Assembly: GCA_023634235.1 (NCBI GenBank)
Contig: JAMKCF010000031.1
Location: forward strand, 372,001 to 436,000
Length of the DNA: 64,000 nucleotides
Source of the DNA: Pisaster brevispinus
Taxonomy: Eukaryota; Echinodermata; Asteroidea; Forcipulatida; Asteriidae
Direction: 5' to 3'
Shown here one piece after another: positions 1 to 11,682 of the stretch. The notes under the pieces were generated by a model. The model was not told the DNA's origin. It made no database searches and worked only from the letters and a program-made list of their open reading frames with translations. A program made the translations under genes and the position numbers. How positions within the stretch are numbered: the first letter of the stretch is position 1; each line of letters opens with the position of its first letter.

Positions 1-1870
1 GGTTTACCACAGCTCTACTCATTTCCCCCAAGACGTTCCGAGCAAGACATGTGTACATCCCGTAGTCGTGTTTCTCCACTGGTGTGATATGCAGAATTTT
101 TCCCTGTAGAATAGTGAATCTTCCTTGCCAGTCATGAGCTATCTCTGTGCCGTTTGGTGAGAGCCATGTTACGGTCGGAGCAGGAATGCCAGTAGCTGTA
201 CATGTGAGAGTCACAGATTGTCCAGCTAGGGCTGTCAGATTCTGCTTGTTCACAATCGCCATCGGTGGTTGACATGCGAAGTCACGAATGTCCAAGTCTG
301 TTATCACCGACCCATAGTGATGTATTGGTGCTTCGCATAGAGGCTCAACGTACGGTGGATTGTTGCGCAGCCAGTCTCGCAGACCCGTGAGCCTGCAGTC
401 ACACTGCAGTGGATTGCCTTCTAGCTCGAGTTTGGATAATGCTCTATTTCTCCCAGATAGCGAATCACCGGGCACGACTTGGATCAGATTATAACTCATA
501 TCCAGTATTTGCAGGTTGTTACAAAAGCCCAAGACATTTATTGCGTCGTGAATCAAATTGTGAGCCAGTGAGAGATTTTGTAGGTTTGTAAGATTAAGGG
601 CACAGTCCTGCAGGTCGACGAGCTGAAGCCCATTTTGGGATAAGTCCAAAGTAAGAATTTGAGGCATCAATTGAAACATCTGTGAGTTGACGCTAGCGAG
701 TTGATTCCCTGCAAGGTACAGACGTTCCAACGACACCAGACCCATGAAATAATCTGGATGTAACACGGTGAGTCGGTTGTTGGTGATGGAGAGCTCAACT
801 AAGTTAGACTGGTTGAAAAATACTCCTCCAAACAAAGACGTCAGGGCATTGTCGTCGAGATACAGTGACTGTAACATCGAGAGTTGACTCAGTGCAGTGG
901 GTGAGATGAACAAGAGACGATTATTGGCTACATGCAGTTCAGTCAGATCGACAAATCCTGATAGAGTTGTTGAGGACAGGTTTGCTAGCAGGTTCGTATC
1001 GGCGTTTAAGAACTCTAGACCTTCGGCCCAGCCTGGCTGAGTCAAAGAATCGAATGAGTTGTTACTGAGGTCCAGCCTTTTTACCGTGTTTTCATAATAA
1101 CGATGTATGTAGAAACTATCCAAGTCTTGTAATCCATTACCGCCGATGTAAAATATGCTCGGGCTGAATGCAAAGCCTACCGTCTGTAGTCGGTTGTTAT
1201 TAAGTGAAAGTTCAACCAACGTGAAGATATGACAAAAACAATCAAATACACCAAAATACGAAATTCTATTGTGATCAAGAATTAAACTAACGTTCCCGTA
1301 ACCTTCAAAAAAATACAAATCAATGCCTCTCAGTAGGTTGAACTGCACACTTACAATAATATTTGATAAAGAATGAAAATTAAAAGACTGAATTACATTA
1401 AAATCAGCAGAGAAACGCTCCAATTCTCCGCATGGTGGAACTCTTGATACATGTGTAATTGAGTTATAGTCTACTAAGAGTTCAACGAGAGAGCTGAGCT
1501 GACAGGCTGTAGGCAAACTGGATAAGACGTTGTGTGTCACAGACAGCTTCTGTAGGCTTTCCATCTCATTGGATCCCAGCAGTGACGTCACATCAGATAT
1601 GTTATTGTAGTCAAGGTACAATTCAGCCAGCCTGGAGAATGTTCCATTAAAATCGTCTGGTGACAGCTCTGATATGTTGTTGTGGCTTAGATCCATGATG
1701 AGGGCGTTTGGGTAGTTGTCGGGGATGCAGTCAAGATTGAGTGAGGAGCAGTCAGCCTTTGCATTTACGTAGTTGTAAACACACTGCGCATGACTGCAGG
1801 TTGATGACTGAGAGATGCAGATACAAGCACCAAGGCAACAAAGAAATATTGCCAATCCAGTGGATCCCAT
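1..1870 (-). CDS. LRR-Ig transmembrane receptor, gene A (3' part outside window)
   Basis: Minus-strand frame opening with ATG at 1868-1870. I checked it codon by codon to the window edge and found no stop. The visible 623 codons encode a signal peptide, a Cys-rich LRRNT, about 18 LRRs, the LRRCT (NPLQCDC motif) and most of one Ig domain ending near the CLARNVLGEM motif. The membrane span and tail lie off the left edge. It has the same length as gene D over this stretch (constant offset 39638), with scattered substitutions. The Ig B-strand Cys is kept. The variable LRR block is of the YENTVK type shared with D and E. Family knowledge: LRR-Ig proteins are cell-surface recognition or adhesion receptors; the ligand is unknown. 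The gene is divergent from gene B. A start at 1870 is supported by a 3' splice-site-like sequence ending 6 nt upstream. Confidence 0.9.
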   Translation of the reverse strand, partial: MGSTGLAIFLCCLGACICISQSSTCSHAQCVYNYVNAKADCSSLNLDCIPDNYPNALIMDLSHNNISELSPDDFNGTFSRLAELYLDYNNISDVTSLLGSNEMESLQKLSVTHNVLSSLPTACQLSSLVELLVDYNSITHVSRVPPCGELERFSADFNVIQSFNFHSLSNIIVSVQFNLLRGIDLYFFEGYGNVSLILDHNRISYFGVFDCFCHIFTLVELSLNNNRLQTVGFAFSPSIFYIGGNGLQDLDSFYIHRYYENTVKRLDLSNNSFDSLTQPGWAEGLEFLNADTNLLANLSSTTLSGFVDLTELHVANNRLLFISPTALSQLSMLQSLYLDDNALTSLFGGVFFNQSNLVELSITNNRLTVLHPDYFMGLVSLERLYLAGNQLASVNSQMFQLMPQILTLDLSQNGLQLVDLQDCALNLTNLQNLSLAHNLIHDAINVLGFCNNLQILDMSYNLIQVVPGDSLSGRNRALSKLELEGNPLQCDCRLTGLRDWLRNNPPYVEPLCEAPIHHYGSVITDLDIRDFACQPPMAIVNKQNLTALAGQSVTLTCTATGIPAPTVTWLSPNGTEIAHDWQGRFTILQGKILHITPVEKHDYGMYTCLARNVLGEMSRAVVN

Positions 1871-2040
1871 TGTTTCCTAAAGGAATATGACAGTTAAACA
1901 AGCACTCCTGTCAGTCACGAAATTGTCTCTGTGTTTTCCTACACAAACATCTAGGGAATGAACATTACCTACATACCATTTTTTGGTGTATGTATGTCTC
2001 TACACTTTTAGTTGATATGCACTTTTTGCGTTTGGGAATA
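1871..2040 (-). promoter_or_regulatory. conserved 5' flank of receptor gene A
   Basis: This 170 bp segment directly upstream of gene A is conserved upstream of genes C, D and, in opposite orientation, E. It contains, read on the minus strand, a short pyrimidine tract and AG followed by GAAACA and the ATG. That is best read as a 3' splice site of a 5'UTR intron. The upstream noncoding exon and the TSS were not located. Confidence 0.5.
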
Positions 2041-4682
2041 GAGCTATAGTTGATCAACCTCCACTGCATGTTATAGAATACTCCTACTCATATAATAGAA
2101 TCAATAATTTTTTTTGTTTGCAACCAGTCCGCTTTCCACCCCCCCCCCAAGGTGGTTGTGAAGCTTAAATTAATAGTTACATTGTGTCGTTTGAAGCAAA
2201 ACTCAAACCTAAAAACGATAGAGCACGTTCCAACATGGAATGTACTTCTACTCAGTTGATTCACACTTGGATCTGAAGATACATGCAGCAAATTCACTTC
2301 ATTATCAGCCCTATTTCCCAGCTCCCCCCGCTCAGAACCATTGCCCCTCCCCTGCCCCAGCCCCCACTCCCGAGATCGAAAAAATACGCAAATGAATGGT
2401 TTCATACATTAAATAGCCCACCCCAAAATGTCATCGCCCCCCTCCCCAAATCTCGTCAAAGGAACATTTCTGGCCAAATTATCTCTTTCCTTAACTTCCA
2501 GAACACATAAATCTATTTCAGGAGTGGAAGTAACACAGTTGCACTCTCACATCAGTACATCACTCCAGAAAACCCATTCTTAATGAGTTATATAAAAATT
2601 GTACATACCTATGGAGTTATCGTTACCAATAAGATGACATTCACGGAGAAAATGTTCCAGAGTTCAGGTTATTTTTTACCAACTAACTTCCTCATGTGAT
2701 CAATATACCACAAAGTGTAAGAAACTCGTTTTGTCAATTCTAAGGAGCACCATAAATGCCATGAAACAAATGTTTTACTAAACAATCGGCTTCCCATACC
2801 ATTGAGGTCAAAAAAGATACTTCTAAGGTGAGACAATGTTCGCAGTCACGTGTTTTGAGATTTAATTATGAATGATTGATACAATAACGAGGAAAATTGT
2901 ACACTGTGAATTTTCGCCACTTATCCATCAGGTTATTATTTTAGCATTCTCTGGCCCCCATACTTTCTGCCCACCATTTTCCATGGGCTTTCCCTTCATG
3001 CCATCATAACAGTTTAATACCTATACTTAATGGCTCATTGAGTATTCAAACATGAACGTGATCTCCGTAATGGTCGAATGACTAGACCGAAAGGCGAATC
3101 AACATCAAGGCCACCATTTGAATATGAAAAGGCCCCTGAAAAATAACACCCAACAATCTTAAGGGTAGTCACACTGTTTAACTGTTTTGTGCCCAAATAT
3201 TGTTCGTGCGTTTATAACAGTGATACAACCAGATGTGCATTGGTATAAGTTTTAATTCGCCCAACGAAACTTGCCTTTTCTGTCTCAACGATAGAATGCA
3301 TCTAAGAGTCTAGTCCATTGATTTCACTTTCTACCTGAGGACTTCGAAATTAACTAAGTAGACCGCTGTGTTTTTAGTGGAGTAAACCCAAGGGGGTAGA
3401 TGGGAATGTCGCCTACCCCACCCTGGACTGAATTTGACAGCGGGCTTTGTGTGGTGACGTAGTCATAATGATCCAGAGATGCAGATGTGCTTTTGGGACA
3501 AACACAAACAACACAAGGGAAGGGAACATTCAGATTGAGGATTACCTGTGATTGGTCCTTGGTCTGCCTGATTGAAGACAGTTTTGAATTGCACTAAGCC
3601 TTTACCAACTGAAATAGGACGAGAATCGAACGGAAATTTCGTAGTTCTGTTTTGTCTGAACCATTTTTATGTGAAATATTTATCTCTGCATAATAAAGTT
3701 ATATAGTGTAAAATGAAGTAAGAGAAAACTGTATTTGAAAACCTATTTCTAAAAACACGCAACAGATGATGTCGATTGCCGCAACCAAATTTAAGGACAG
3801 TTGTGTTTACTTGCTGGGTGTGCACGGTTTTTCACTATTTTCTCCCGACTCGCACAACAGATTAAGCCCACATTTTCACGAGTTTGTAATGTAATGTATG
3901 GTTGATCACACAAAACATGAACACTGTCTGCAACTATTTTGTCAGCTCAGCCAATCCTTTATAACACCTTTAACAATCCTTGATGCGCAACTGTACTCAA
4001 TAAATACGTCACGTGATGCATATCACATGCATCACGCCTGCTACATCGGAGAAGTTCAAAGATATCAATAATCACGGGACACGATGCTGGCTGAAAAACA
4101 CCGAAACAAAAGTTGTGAACAAAATAATATAACACTCAACATCTAAAGTCGCATATTGTTTGTGTAATTGTAGAATTACAAGTCCAATTTCGCAGTTTCA
4201 GTTTCCCGTGGAAGAAGGAAGCAGAGGGATTGTGTAAAATGATTATTTTGATAAAAATTGAAATGGTGTTGAACTTCCTTTGTAATAGGAAAGCAAAACT
4301 TTCAAGAAAGCAAAAACAAACAAACAAACACCCCAAACAAACCAAAATATGCCAAGTTAAGCCGTGTGGATAATCCATACTGATTCCGAACAGAGCATCC
4401 AAACACAGTCTCCTGTGTCCGAATACAAACACTGTGCTTATCCTTCAACACTTTCCTATCGTCACCGGTTCATGTTTTAGTGTTGATATTTCGTACAAAA
4501 GTATTCTTAGACAAACCTTTCAGTGTGTTATTTGCAAAAATAATTCAGCAACGACGGAGTCGATATTGGAGCTATAGCATTAGCAGCTTTGACAGCACCA
4601 TTTTAGGTAGGATTTTAAACTTAGTACGGTAAAGATAAAATCAAGCGAGGTTTGCTGGGACACCGTGTAATAAATCTCTTTA
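2041..4682. other. intergenic spacer A/B, duplicated, no gene seen
   Basis: No credible coding exon. The stretch is homologous to 41661-44880, and its left part also to 33.75-35.9 kb. It holds C-rich runs (2140-2155, 2330-2450) and a short CAAA-type repeat near 4315-4340. About 195 bp at 3591-3787 are missing from the second copy. Confidence 0.6.
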
Positions 4683-5264
4683 TGAGCCGCGGTGGTTCTG
4701 AGAAGAACCAGGTGTTTTAAACAACTCGACGTTTCGATCAGTGTGCTCTGATCATCTTCATGAGAAGACCAATCGAAACTTCGAGTTGATAACAAATGGG
4801 CCCAATTTCATGGCTCTGCTTACCGTAAGCAAAGGATCGGCGCTTACGGTAGCAGGGAATTCTGCACTTACGTCAAGCGTATTTTACGGGTTAGCAGAGA
4901 AATTTTGCTTGTGCGCGTGCGTACTCCACGTTACTATGCATTCTTCGCTTACACAACTAGCACAGAAATTCGGCGCTCGCACAGTAAAGCCCGGTTCATA
5001 CTTCCTGCGAACGCGAATGCGAAGCGAATATTGACGTCACAAATTCGCAACGAATAATTCGCAGCAGTTGAAATGTGCTCAACTCCTGCGAAACATTCGC
5101 TGCGAAAACGGCCCTGTGACGTCAAAATTCGCTTCGCATTCGCATTCGCAGGAAGTATGAACCGGGCTTAAGTGGAGAATGGTGATCACAAGCACATAAT
5201 TCGACAGTAAGCATAGCCATGAAATTGGGCCCTTGTTCTTCTCAGAACCACCGCAGCTCATAAA
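4683..5264. repeat. inverted-repeat element with nested MITE
   Basis: The ends form an inverted repeat: left GGTGGTTCTGAGAAGAA and right TTCTTCTCAGAACCACC. A second paired segment, GGGCCCAATTTCATGGCT, lies inside on both arms at about 4798 and 5213. Internal palindromic TTACGGTA-type motifs are present. A shorter diverged copy lies at about 45004-45363. No coding potential is seen; it is probably a non-autonomous DNA transposon. Confidence 0.6.
4988..5168. mobile_element. Harbinger-type MITE (181 bp) with TAA target duplication
   Basis: A 181 bp element whose termini AGCCCGGTTCATACTTCCTG and its reverse complement are perfect. It is flanked by TAA on each side (4985-4987 and 5169-5171). The second duplication copy has the uninterrupted site with a single TAA at 45267-45269, so insertion after duplication (or loss by precise excision) is visible directly. 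A three-base TAA/TTA target duplication is characteristic of the PIF/Harbinger superfamily. No transposase is encoded. Confidence 0.8.
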
Positions 5265-6770
5265 GAATTACAAGGTGTCTCCGCAAACCTTACTTGATTG
5301 TTCGTTTTTAACTAGATAGATATTAATTAGGCGACACTCTCATGAGCAGCTAAGCACATGTATTGTTCTAGAAAACCTGTGTGTTCTCTCAACAACGCTT
5401 CACCTCGAGTATAGTCTATATACCTAACCCTCACACTTTTAGCCAAACCTTGGACATGACTCTGACCCCCATACATTAAACCCTAGTCCTAGTTAATTAT
5501 TAAACCGAGAGACAAAGACCCAACATTTTCATGATCTTATCATAACTTTCGGTATGATAAACTTCTGCCAATATTTCAAATATTCAAGGGGAAAATGTTC
5601 TTCCTTGAGTATACTGTTTCAGTCGGTGTTGATTAACACATCATGTGATAGTGCTCAAATGATTAGTCCGGTGACCACCAACTGTTTTACAAACAAAACA
5701 CGGAAGTTCAACAGTGATATTTGTTTAGAGCCCTATCCACATATAATGAGCTAACATCGTGATAATTCAGACATTTCGGGCTCAGACTCTAATACATCAG
5801 TATCAAGAAAGTAGAAACTTGATATGTTTTCTTACACTAGCGGGTTCTTCTCTCGATGCTGTCTTTCTTTCGAAGGGAAAGTTTATCGAGTAAGTGAATT
5901 TTCTTTTCTAGCACCCAATTTATTTTTAGTAGTGTTTCACCGGCCCGATCCCATGACACACCATCAACTGTTATTGAACTTGTGTCTTTTCGATAAAAAA
6001 GTAAAACATTACGTCGTTTTTGCTTTCCAGTGTCATTATTTTTTAGACATGACTGTTTTTAGATTAATTAAACTATTGTTATTTGTTTGTTTATTTTTTT
6101 TAATTTATTCGTTATCGTTTGTTATAGGTTTTCTCTATAATGTTCGGCTATTATGGGCGCCCAACTGAAAGCTCCTGAAAACAGTAATTAAATTGTTATG
6201 TTCCCTTGAGTCGTGCGATTAAAAAAAAAAACCGGTATAGGCCTGATCATTCAGCTTAACTATTCACTCGAACCATCATTCAAAAACGTTTTTTGTCAGG
6301 CATTTTGTGGGAGCCGTGAAGCAGAGCTTGTGTTTTTTTTTTATAAATGTAACTAATGCGGCCTCCTGTTGAGGCTTTGAAAGGTTATCAAAATGGTTCA
6401 CTTCTTGTTCGAGAATCATTTTCATGATGTTCATCGAAAACGATTAAATGTACAACTACAAATTGAAGGATATGTAAAATGGCAGCTCGTGTGGGTATGC
6501 GAGAGTATCCAATGTTGATTGAGAAATAAAGAGATTTAAAAATAAAGAAACAAATAAACATATAAGAAATCAAAATTAAAGTAACAAATAAACAACGAAA
6601 CAAATGTTTAAACAAAGATACAAAGACACAAAGCAATCAATGATAGAAGGAAAGAAACAAAGAATCAAAGAAATACACAAATAAACAATTGGAGAAATAA
6701 AACAAATAAAGAAATCATGATTGACATTCGTTTATAAGTTTGTAATGCTCAATTTGCGAAATTGGATATC
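5265..6770. other. intergenic spacer, duplicated, A-rich repeat near its end
   Basis: Homologous to 45364-46815. No gene is seen; the ORFs here are T-rich and unlike proteins. Positions 6520-6720 are a degenerate A-rich repeat of AAATAAAG/AAACAAAT type. Homology with the second copy stops near 6770. Confidence 0.55.
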
Positions 6771-7203
6771 GGTTACTACTCGGATACTGGTACTCGAACT
6801 CGATGTCCCAAGTACTTACTCGTACTCGAGTACTACTTGGACAAGTTTGTACCCGGCAGCACTTGGTCCTTGACCTAAAAGTACTTTACCTCACCGGTAT
6901 AGACGTATTAATAGTTTCTCCAGGAAAAATGTGCATCAGCGCATAATTTCTATAAATAGTTTGTGGAATAATTGTCGTTGCAGTCAGTTTTAAAACTGTT
7001 AAAAATCTGTCACCCCTTCCCCTCTTCACACCCCCACCGTCCCTCTCGCTCTCTAATCATCTCTCTTTTAAATTTGTTTTAACTAAAACAATTAAAATAC
7101 ACTTTTTAAATCCATTCGGCTTTACAAAGTAGTCTTTAAGTCGATGATCAATAATTCGACTGAAGAATTATTTTGGTGTTTTTTTCATTCTTCTCAGAAT
7201 GCA
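6771..7203 (+). promoter_or_regulatory. 5' region of gene B with TATA box and 3' splice site
   Basis: Unlike the 5' flank of any other receptor in the window. A degenerate TACTCG-type repeat lies at 6775-6850. A TATA-like TATAAATA is at 6951-6958. A strong pyrimidine tract ends in CAG at 7195-7197, six bases before the ATG at 7204, which suggests a noncoding first exon and a 5'UTR intron. The donor was not identified. Confidence 0.45.
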
Positions 7204-9525
7204 ATGAGATCGCTTGGGTGTGGATTGTTACTCTTCTGTTTTGGAGTTTGTATTTCAATCTCCGGATCATCAACCTGCAGTCATGCGCACTGCAGTTACG
7301 ACTACGTTACTGCAAAGGCTGACTGCGCCTCTCTTAATCTTGAGTGCGTTCCCGCAAACTACCCAAACGCCCTCATCATGGATCTAAGCCACAACAACAT
7401 ATCAGAGCTGTCACCAGACGATTTTAATGGAACATTCTCCAGGCTGGATGAATTGTACCTTGACTACAACGCCATATCTGATGTGACGTCACTGCTGGGA
7501 TCCAATGAGATGGGGAGCCTACAGAAGCTGTCTGTGACGCACAACGTCATTTCTTATTTGCCTACAACCTGTTACCTCAGTTCCCTAACTGATCTCGTAT
7601 TGGACTATAACCTAATTACATATATATCGCGCATTCCGCCATGCAGTGCATTACAACGCTTCTCAGCTGACTTCAATTTAATCCAAATTAATTACAATTT
7701 GTGGTTATACCGTTCAAATATTGCTGTAAGCATGCAGTTCAACAAACTAAAAAGTCATGTGCATGTTTTAGGTTATACACAAACGGAGACATCTCTTTTG
7801 TTAGATCACAATAAATTAGCATCTCTTACTATCGAATCATCCTACTTTGGGTATTTGACACACGATCAAATTTCACTCAATCACAATCGACTGCAATTTG
7901 TACGGTTGGATTCAATTCCAGATACATTTAACATAGGCAGTAATGAATTACAAAACTGGGATTGGTTCAACTTAAATTGGTACAGAAATACGATGAAAAG
8001 AATGGACATAAGCAACAACTCATTCGATTCCTTGATTCAGCCACGCTGGGCGGAAGGTCTGAAGTTTTTAAACGCCGATACGAACCTGCTAGCAAACCTG
8101 TCATTAACAACTCTATCAGGATTTGTCGATCTGACTGAACTGCATGTTGCCAATAATCGTCTCTTGTTCATCTCACCCACTGCACTGAGTCAACTCTCGA
8201 TGCTACAGTCACTGTACCTCGACGACAATGTCTTGACGTCTTTGTTTGGAGGAGTATTTTTCAACCAGTCTAACTTAGTTGAGCTCTCCATCACCAACAA
8301 CCGACTCACCATGTTACATCCAGATTACTTCATGGGTCTGGTGTCATTGGAACGTCTGTACCTCGCAGGGAATAAACTCACTAGCGTTGACATGCAGTTG
8401 TTCAGATTGATGCCTCAAATTCTTACATTGGACTTATCCGAAAATGAGCTTCAACTCGTCGACCTACAGGACTGTGCCCTTAATATTACAAACCTACAAC
8501 ATCTCTCACTGGCTCACAATCTGATTCATGACACAGTAACAGTGTTAGGGTTCTGTGATAACCTACAAGTACTGGATCTGAGTTATAACCTGATCAACGT
8601 TGTCCCCGGCGATTCTCTTTCTGGGAAAAATGGAGACCTTTCAAAGCTAGAACTTGAAGGCAATCCACTGCAATGTGACTGCAGGTTCACAGGTCTGCGA
8701 GATTGGCTGCAAAATAACCCCCCGTACGTTGAGCCGCGATGTGAAGGACCGAAACAACACCATGGGTCGGTGATTACTGACTTGGTTATTTCAAACTTCT
8801 CCTGTCAATCTCCGATGACTGTGACGGACAATAAGGATGTGACAGTCGTGGCTGGACAGACCGCGACTCTTGAATTTACAGCTACTGGCATTCCTGCTCC
8901 TACCATAACATGGCTCACTCCAAACGGAACAAAGATAACTCACGAGTGGCAGGGAAGATTTGCTATCCTACAAGGGAGGATTCTGCATATCACACCAGTG
9001 GAGAATTCTGACCGAGGAGTTTACACTTGCCTGGCCCAAAACGTAGTCGGTGAGATGGACAGAGCTGTGGTGAACGTTACTGTCACAAATCCTGATTCCC
9101 CAATTTCATACCCTTCACCATCTCAAATCACACCACCATTTTCTCTCGGTGTGTCTGATATTCCTACTATATGTATTACATTTGTCCTAACCTGCTTTTT
9201 AGTTGCCTTGGTTGTCTTGTTTCGAAGGTTCTACAAGGGGGCGATCTCTAAACATGGAGGTAAGACAGTTAACCTCAAAGTCGGTTTCCGTAAAGATGAC
9301 ACCACCGGCACCGATGCAGTGTACATGAACCAAATCTTCAACGAAGACCACGAGACTCCTAATGACAAGCGGGTCGTCCGTAATAGATACATGGCTACCC
9401 ATGGGAGAGAAAACCCGCCTTGTCAGACCGATGCTGAGACCTATGAGAATGTTAACGAATACAACGAGAAAGAGAGCAAGAACGATGGGGATGTGTATGA
9501 GATTATGTCTGTACCATGCCGTTAA
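7204..9525 (+). CDS. LRR-Ig transmembrane receptor, gene B
   Basis: Single coding exon of 773 codons plus stop. The frame stays open to an ATG at 7144, but 7204 is preferred. It follows a 3' splice-like tract by 6 nt, exactly as in the paralogs, and starts a good signal peptide (MRSLGCGLLLFCFGVCIS). Order: signal peptide 1-24, LRRNT, about 18 LRRs (55-485), LRRCT (NPLQCDC), Ig domain about 540-630, membrane span near 655-675, tail of about 100 residues with YMNQ, YENV and YEIM motifs. Odd: the first Ig cysteine is Phe (TTT at 8875-8877) while the second Cys is present, so the usual disulfide cannot form. The tail is of the same class as E. The variable LRR block with YRNTMKRMDIS resembles gene C. 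Presumed cell-surface recognition receptor signalling through SH2 adaptors (inference). Confidence 0.93.
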   Translation: MRSLGCGLLLFCFGVCISISGSSTCSHAHCSYDYVTAKADCASLNLECVPANYPNALIMDLSHNNISELSPDDFNGTFSRLDELYLDYNAISDVTSLLGSNEMGSLQKLSVTHNVISYLPTTCYLSSLTDLVLDYNLITYISRIPPCSALQRFSADFNLIQINYNLWLYRSNIAVSMQFNKLKSHVHVLGYTQTETSLLLDHNKLASLTIESSYFGYLTHDQISLNHNRLQFVRLDSIPDTFNIGSNELQNWDWFNLNWYRNTMKRMDISNNSFDSLIQPRWAEGLKFLNADTNLLANLSLTTLSGFVDLTELHVANNRLLFISPTALSQLSMLQSLYLDDNVLTSLFGGVFFNQSNLVELSITNNRLTMLHPDYFMGLVSLERLYLAGNKLTSVDMQLFRLMPQILTLDLSENELQLVDLQDCALNITNLQHLSLAHNLIHDTVTVLGFCDNLQVLDLSYNLINVVPGDSLSGKNGDLSKLELEGNPLQCDCRFTGLRDWLQNNPPYVEPRCEGPKQHHGSVITDLVISNFSCQSPMTVTDNKDVTVVAGQTATLEFTATGIPAPTITWLTPNGTKITHEWQGRFAILQGRILHITPVENSDRGVYTCLAQNVVGEMDRAVVNVTVTNPDSPISYPSPSQITPPFSLGVSDIPTICITFVLTCFLVALVVLFRRFYKGAISKHGGKTVNLKVGFRKDDTTGTDAVYMNQIFNEDHETPNDKRVVRNRYMATHGRENPPCQTDAETYENVNEYNEKESKNDGDVYEIMSVPCR

Positions 9526-11682
9526 AGGCAGGGTAAACTTTTGTAGACCAGTATCCTCACTTAGTGTATCCCAAGTCCCAGTATTTGAATAAAATAACAA
9601 ACCTGTAAATATTTTGGGCGCAATTGGTAATCGAAGTTGCAGGAAAACAATGAAAGAAAAACACACAGGTTGCACAAAATTGTGTGCTTTCATAAGGCGT
9701 GAGAAAGGCTTCACCCATTTCGGCGTGAAATTTTACCTTTCTCTAAAACTACACTACTTCAAAGGGGGTAGTTTTCAACAATGTTTTATATATTCAACAG
9801 CTCCCCAGTGCTGTATCCAAGTAAGTTTTATGGTCATTAACTTGTGGAGTAATTCCCAGAGTACACCTTTCCTTTAAATTCAGGCAGTCGGAGTTTCTGT
9901 CATTATTAGAGAACAACTTGGAACGTGATCTCATTGCTGCAGTTATTAGAAGAAGAAAAGTTACTATTTCGTATAGCCAGTTACTCAGTTTATGAATAAG
10001 TGTTGCTTATCCCCTCGCATGTAATGAACCCACAAAATAAAGACGTGGGCCTTTTTCGTTTGCATATTGATAATTTTGCCGTATGCAGCCATTAAAATCG
10101 TTGAGAGACGACGGTGAAATTTTCGTCTTACTTTGCCACAAGAGGGGGTCATTCTTCAAAAATGTATTGGGTGAGTCAGAATTATCAGCTTTTTAGACAT
10201 AAGAATTTAAAAGTAAGTTATATCACCTACATTAAATACCATTATTGTACAACACTACTTGTCCTCTGTGATTTGCGGCATGTGATTCGTCATCATGCAC
10301 ATCCAGAAAACAACGAAACAGCTAAAGTGGCTTACGATCCTGTAAATGATTGATTTCCTCAAATTTCCGCGCAGCTTTATTTCCTTGATGTTAAAATGTA
10401 CTAATTTCTCTGATGCAAAGTTATATAAACGTCCTTGTTTTGGGGTTAAACATTACAACTGTTATCAGAATGCACAGCAAGAGTCAATACGACTGAAGCG
10501 ACGCGTTTCATTTAGAAATGGCACTGTAAATGGATAACAACAAATGCGAGTACACAGAGCGTAACGCGTAAAGAAATAACAAACAAAGAAATTGTTAATA
10601 GGGAAATAACCGATATCCAAATAACTGTTTTTGTCCACAAAGTGTGAGCGCTCTAATTAGGGTAAGATTTTAAGACGCACAAGAAAAAAGGGGTACATCA
10701 TTTTTCCTGGGGGCACTTCTGGCAATCCATATAACGGCCAATCGCAGGACGAGTGCCTGCCGGACAAGAGTTCGACTCCATACATAGCAGCGATGCCTAG
10801 AAATCGCACACGCCGCCCGGCCTTAATTGTGACTCAGGTATAAATTGTAAGGTTTGAACAGCTTTGCATAACGTTTGCGTAAAACGGATCTGAAAATTAC
10901 AATTATTTGCAAAGACAGTTGAGTCTTATTGTTTGTGAGGAACTGTCCAATATTGAGAAAGTGGTGACCAGAAGCGTCTTTTTTTCTCTCTTTTTCCCTT
11001 TTTTTTGGGGGGGGGGATTACTGGGACCGGGAGGGTCACATACTGCCCCGCCCCCTCTCCGTATTTCTAAAAAATGTCAGAAGCGTTTTTTATGAAACTT
11101 GCCACAAATGTTCACATTACCAGATTTCACCTGATGACGTAAAAAGAAACGCACACATTTTTACAATCAAATGATTCTTTTAGGCGTCTATTTTTACGAA
11201 ATCAATCATATGGCTTTTATTTTCATTTTTGGGGTCGCCTTTCGGGCAGTTTAATCAATGGTTTATCCATTTTGTTGTGGTGGTGGTCGGGGAGGGGGTG
11301 ATGGTCGTGTCATTTGTTATAAAAATAATTACTTTCAAATCGATATTCCCGCCAAATTTGGGAGCTCAGAATGCGATGGAGAGGCCTGGTTGGTGATTCT
11401 ATGTTCTTGGCCGGAAAAGTTAAAGACTAGCCTTTAAAAAAATTCCATTAAAAACAATATTTTGAACCCCTTTAATATGAGCAGAAAACACGATATCCAA
11501 GACGGCCGCCGGATATTGCAGCCATTTTGAATTCCCACAATGCATTTAGAACTATCACGTGACACATCAGTACCATTCGTGGGAAACATCCAAAAACAAG
11601 TGGGAAATTTGTTCAAAAAGATTTTTAAAAGGGGTAAGTAGTTTGACCCAAGACCAAACAAACAGGTAATTCACCCTTGCAG
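9526..11682. other. 3' flank of gene B, no gene seen
   Basis: Homologous to 49501-51670 and 51978-52170, with many indels. It includes the hairpin at 10029-10049 (CCCAC, loop with AATAAA, GTGGG) and a G-rich tract at 11008-11020. The 11040-11110 piece recurs near 22700-22760, so it is an interspersed repeat. ORFs here are short and without protein character. Confidence 0.5.
9588..9593 (+). terminator. candidate poly(A) signal AATAAA of gene B
   Basis: AATAAA 63 bp after the stop codon. It is not preserved at the equivalent site of gene E. A second AATAAA at 10037-10041, in the loop of a short hairpin, is shared by both genes and may be the one used. Confidence 0.35.

Noticed and set aside
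6520..6720. CRISPR-like or regulatory array in the A-rich repeats
   Set aside because: Irregular AAATAAA/AAACAAA simple repeat with no spacer structure; the DNA is eukaryotic.
9199..9714. Long minus ORF antisense to the 3' end of gene B (also 49192-49545)
   Set aside because: Shadow of the receptor tail codons in another frame; no protein features of its own.
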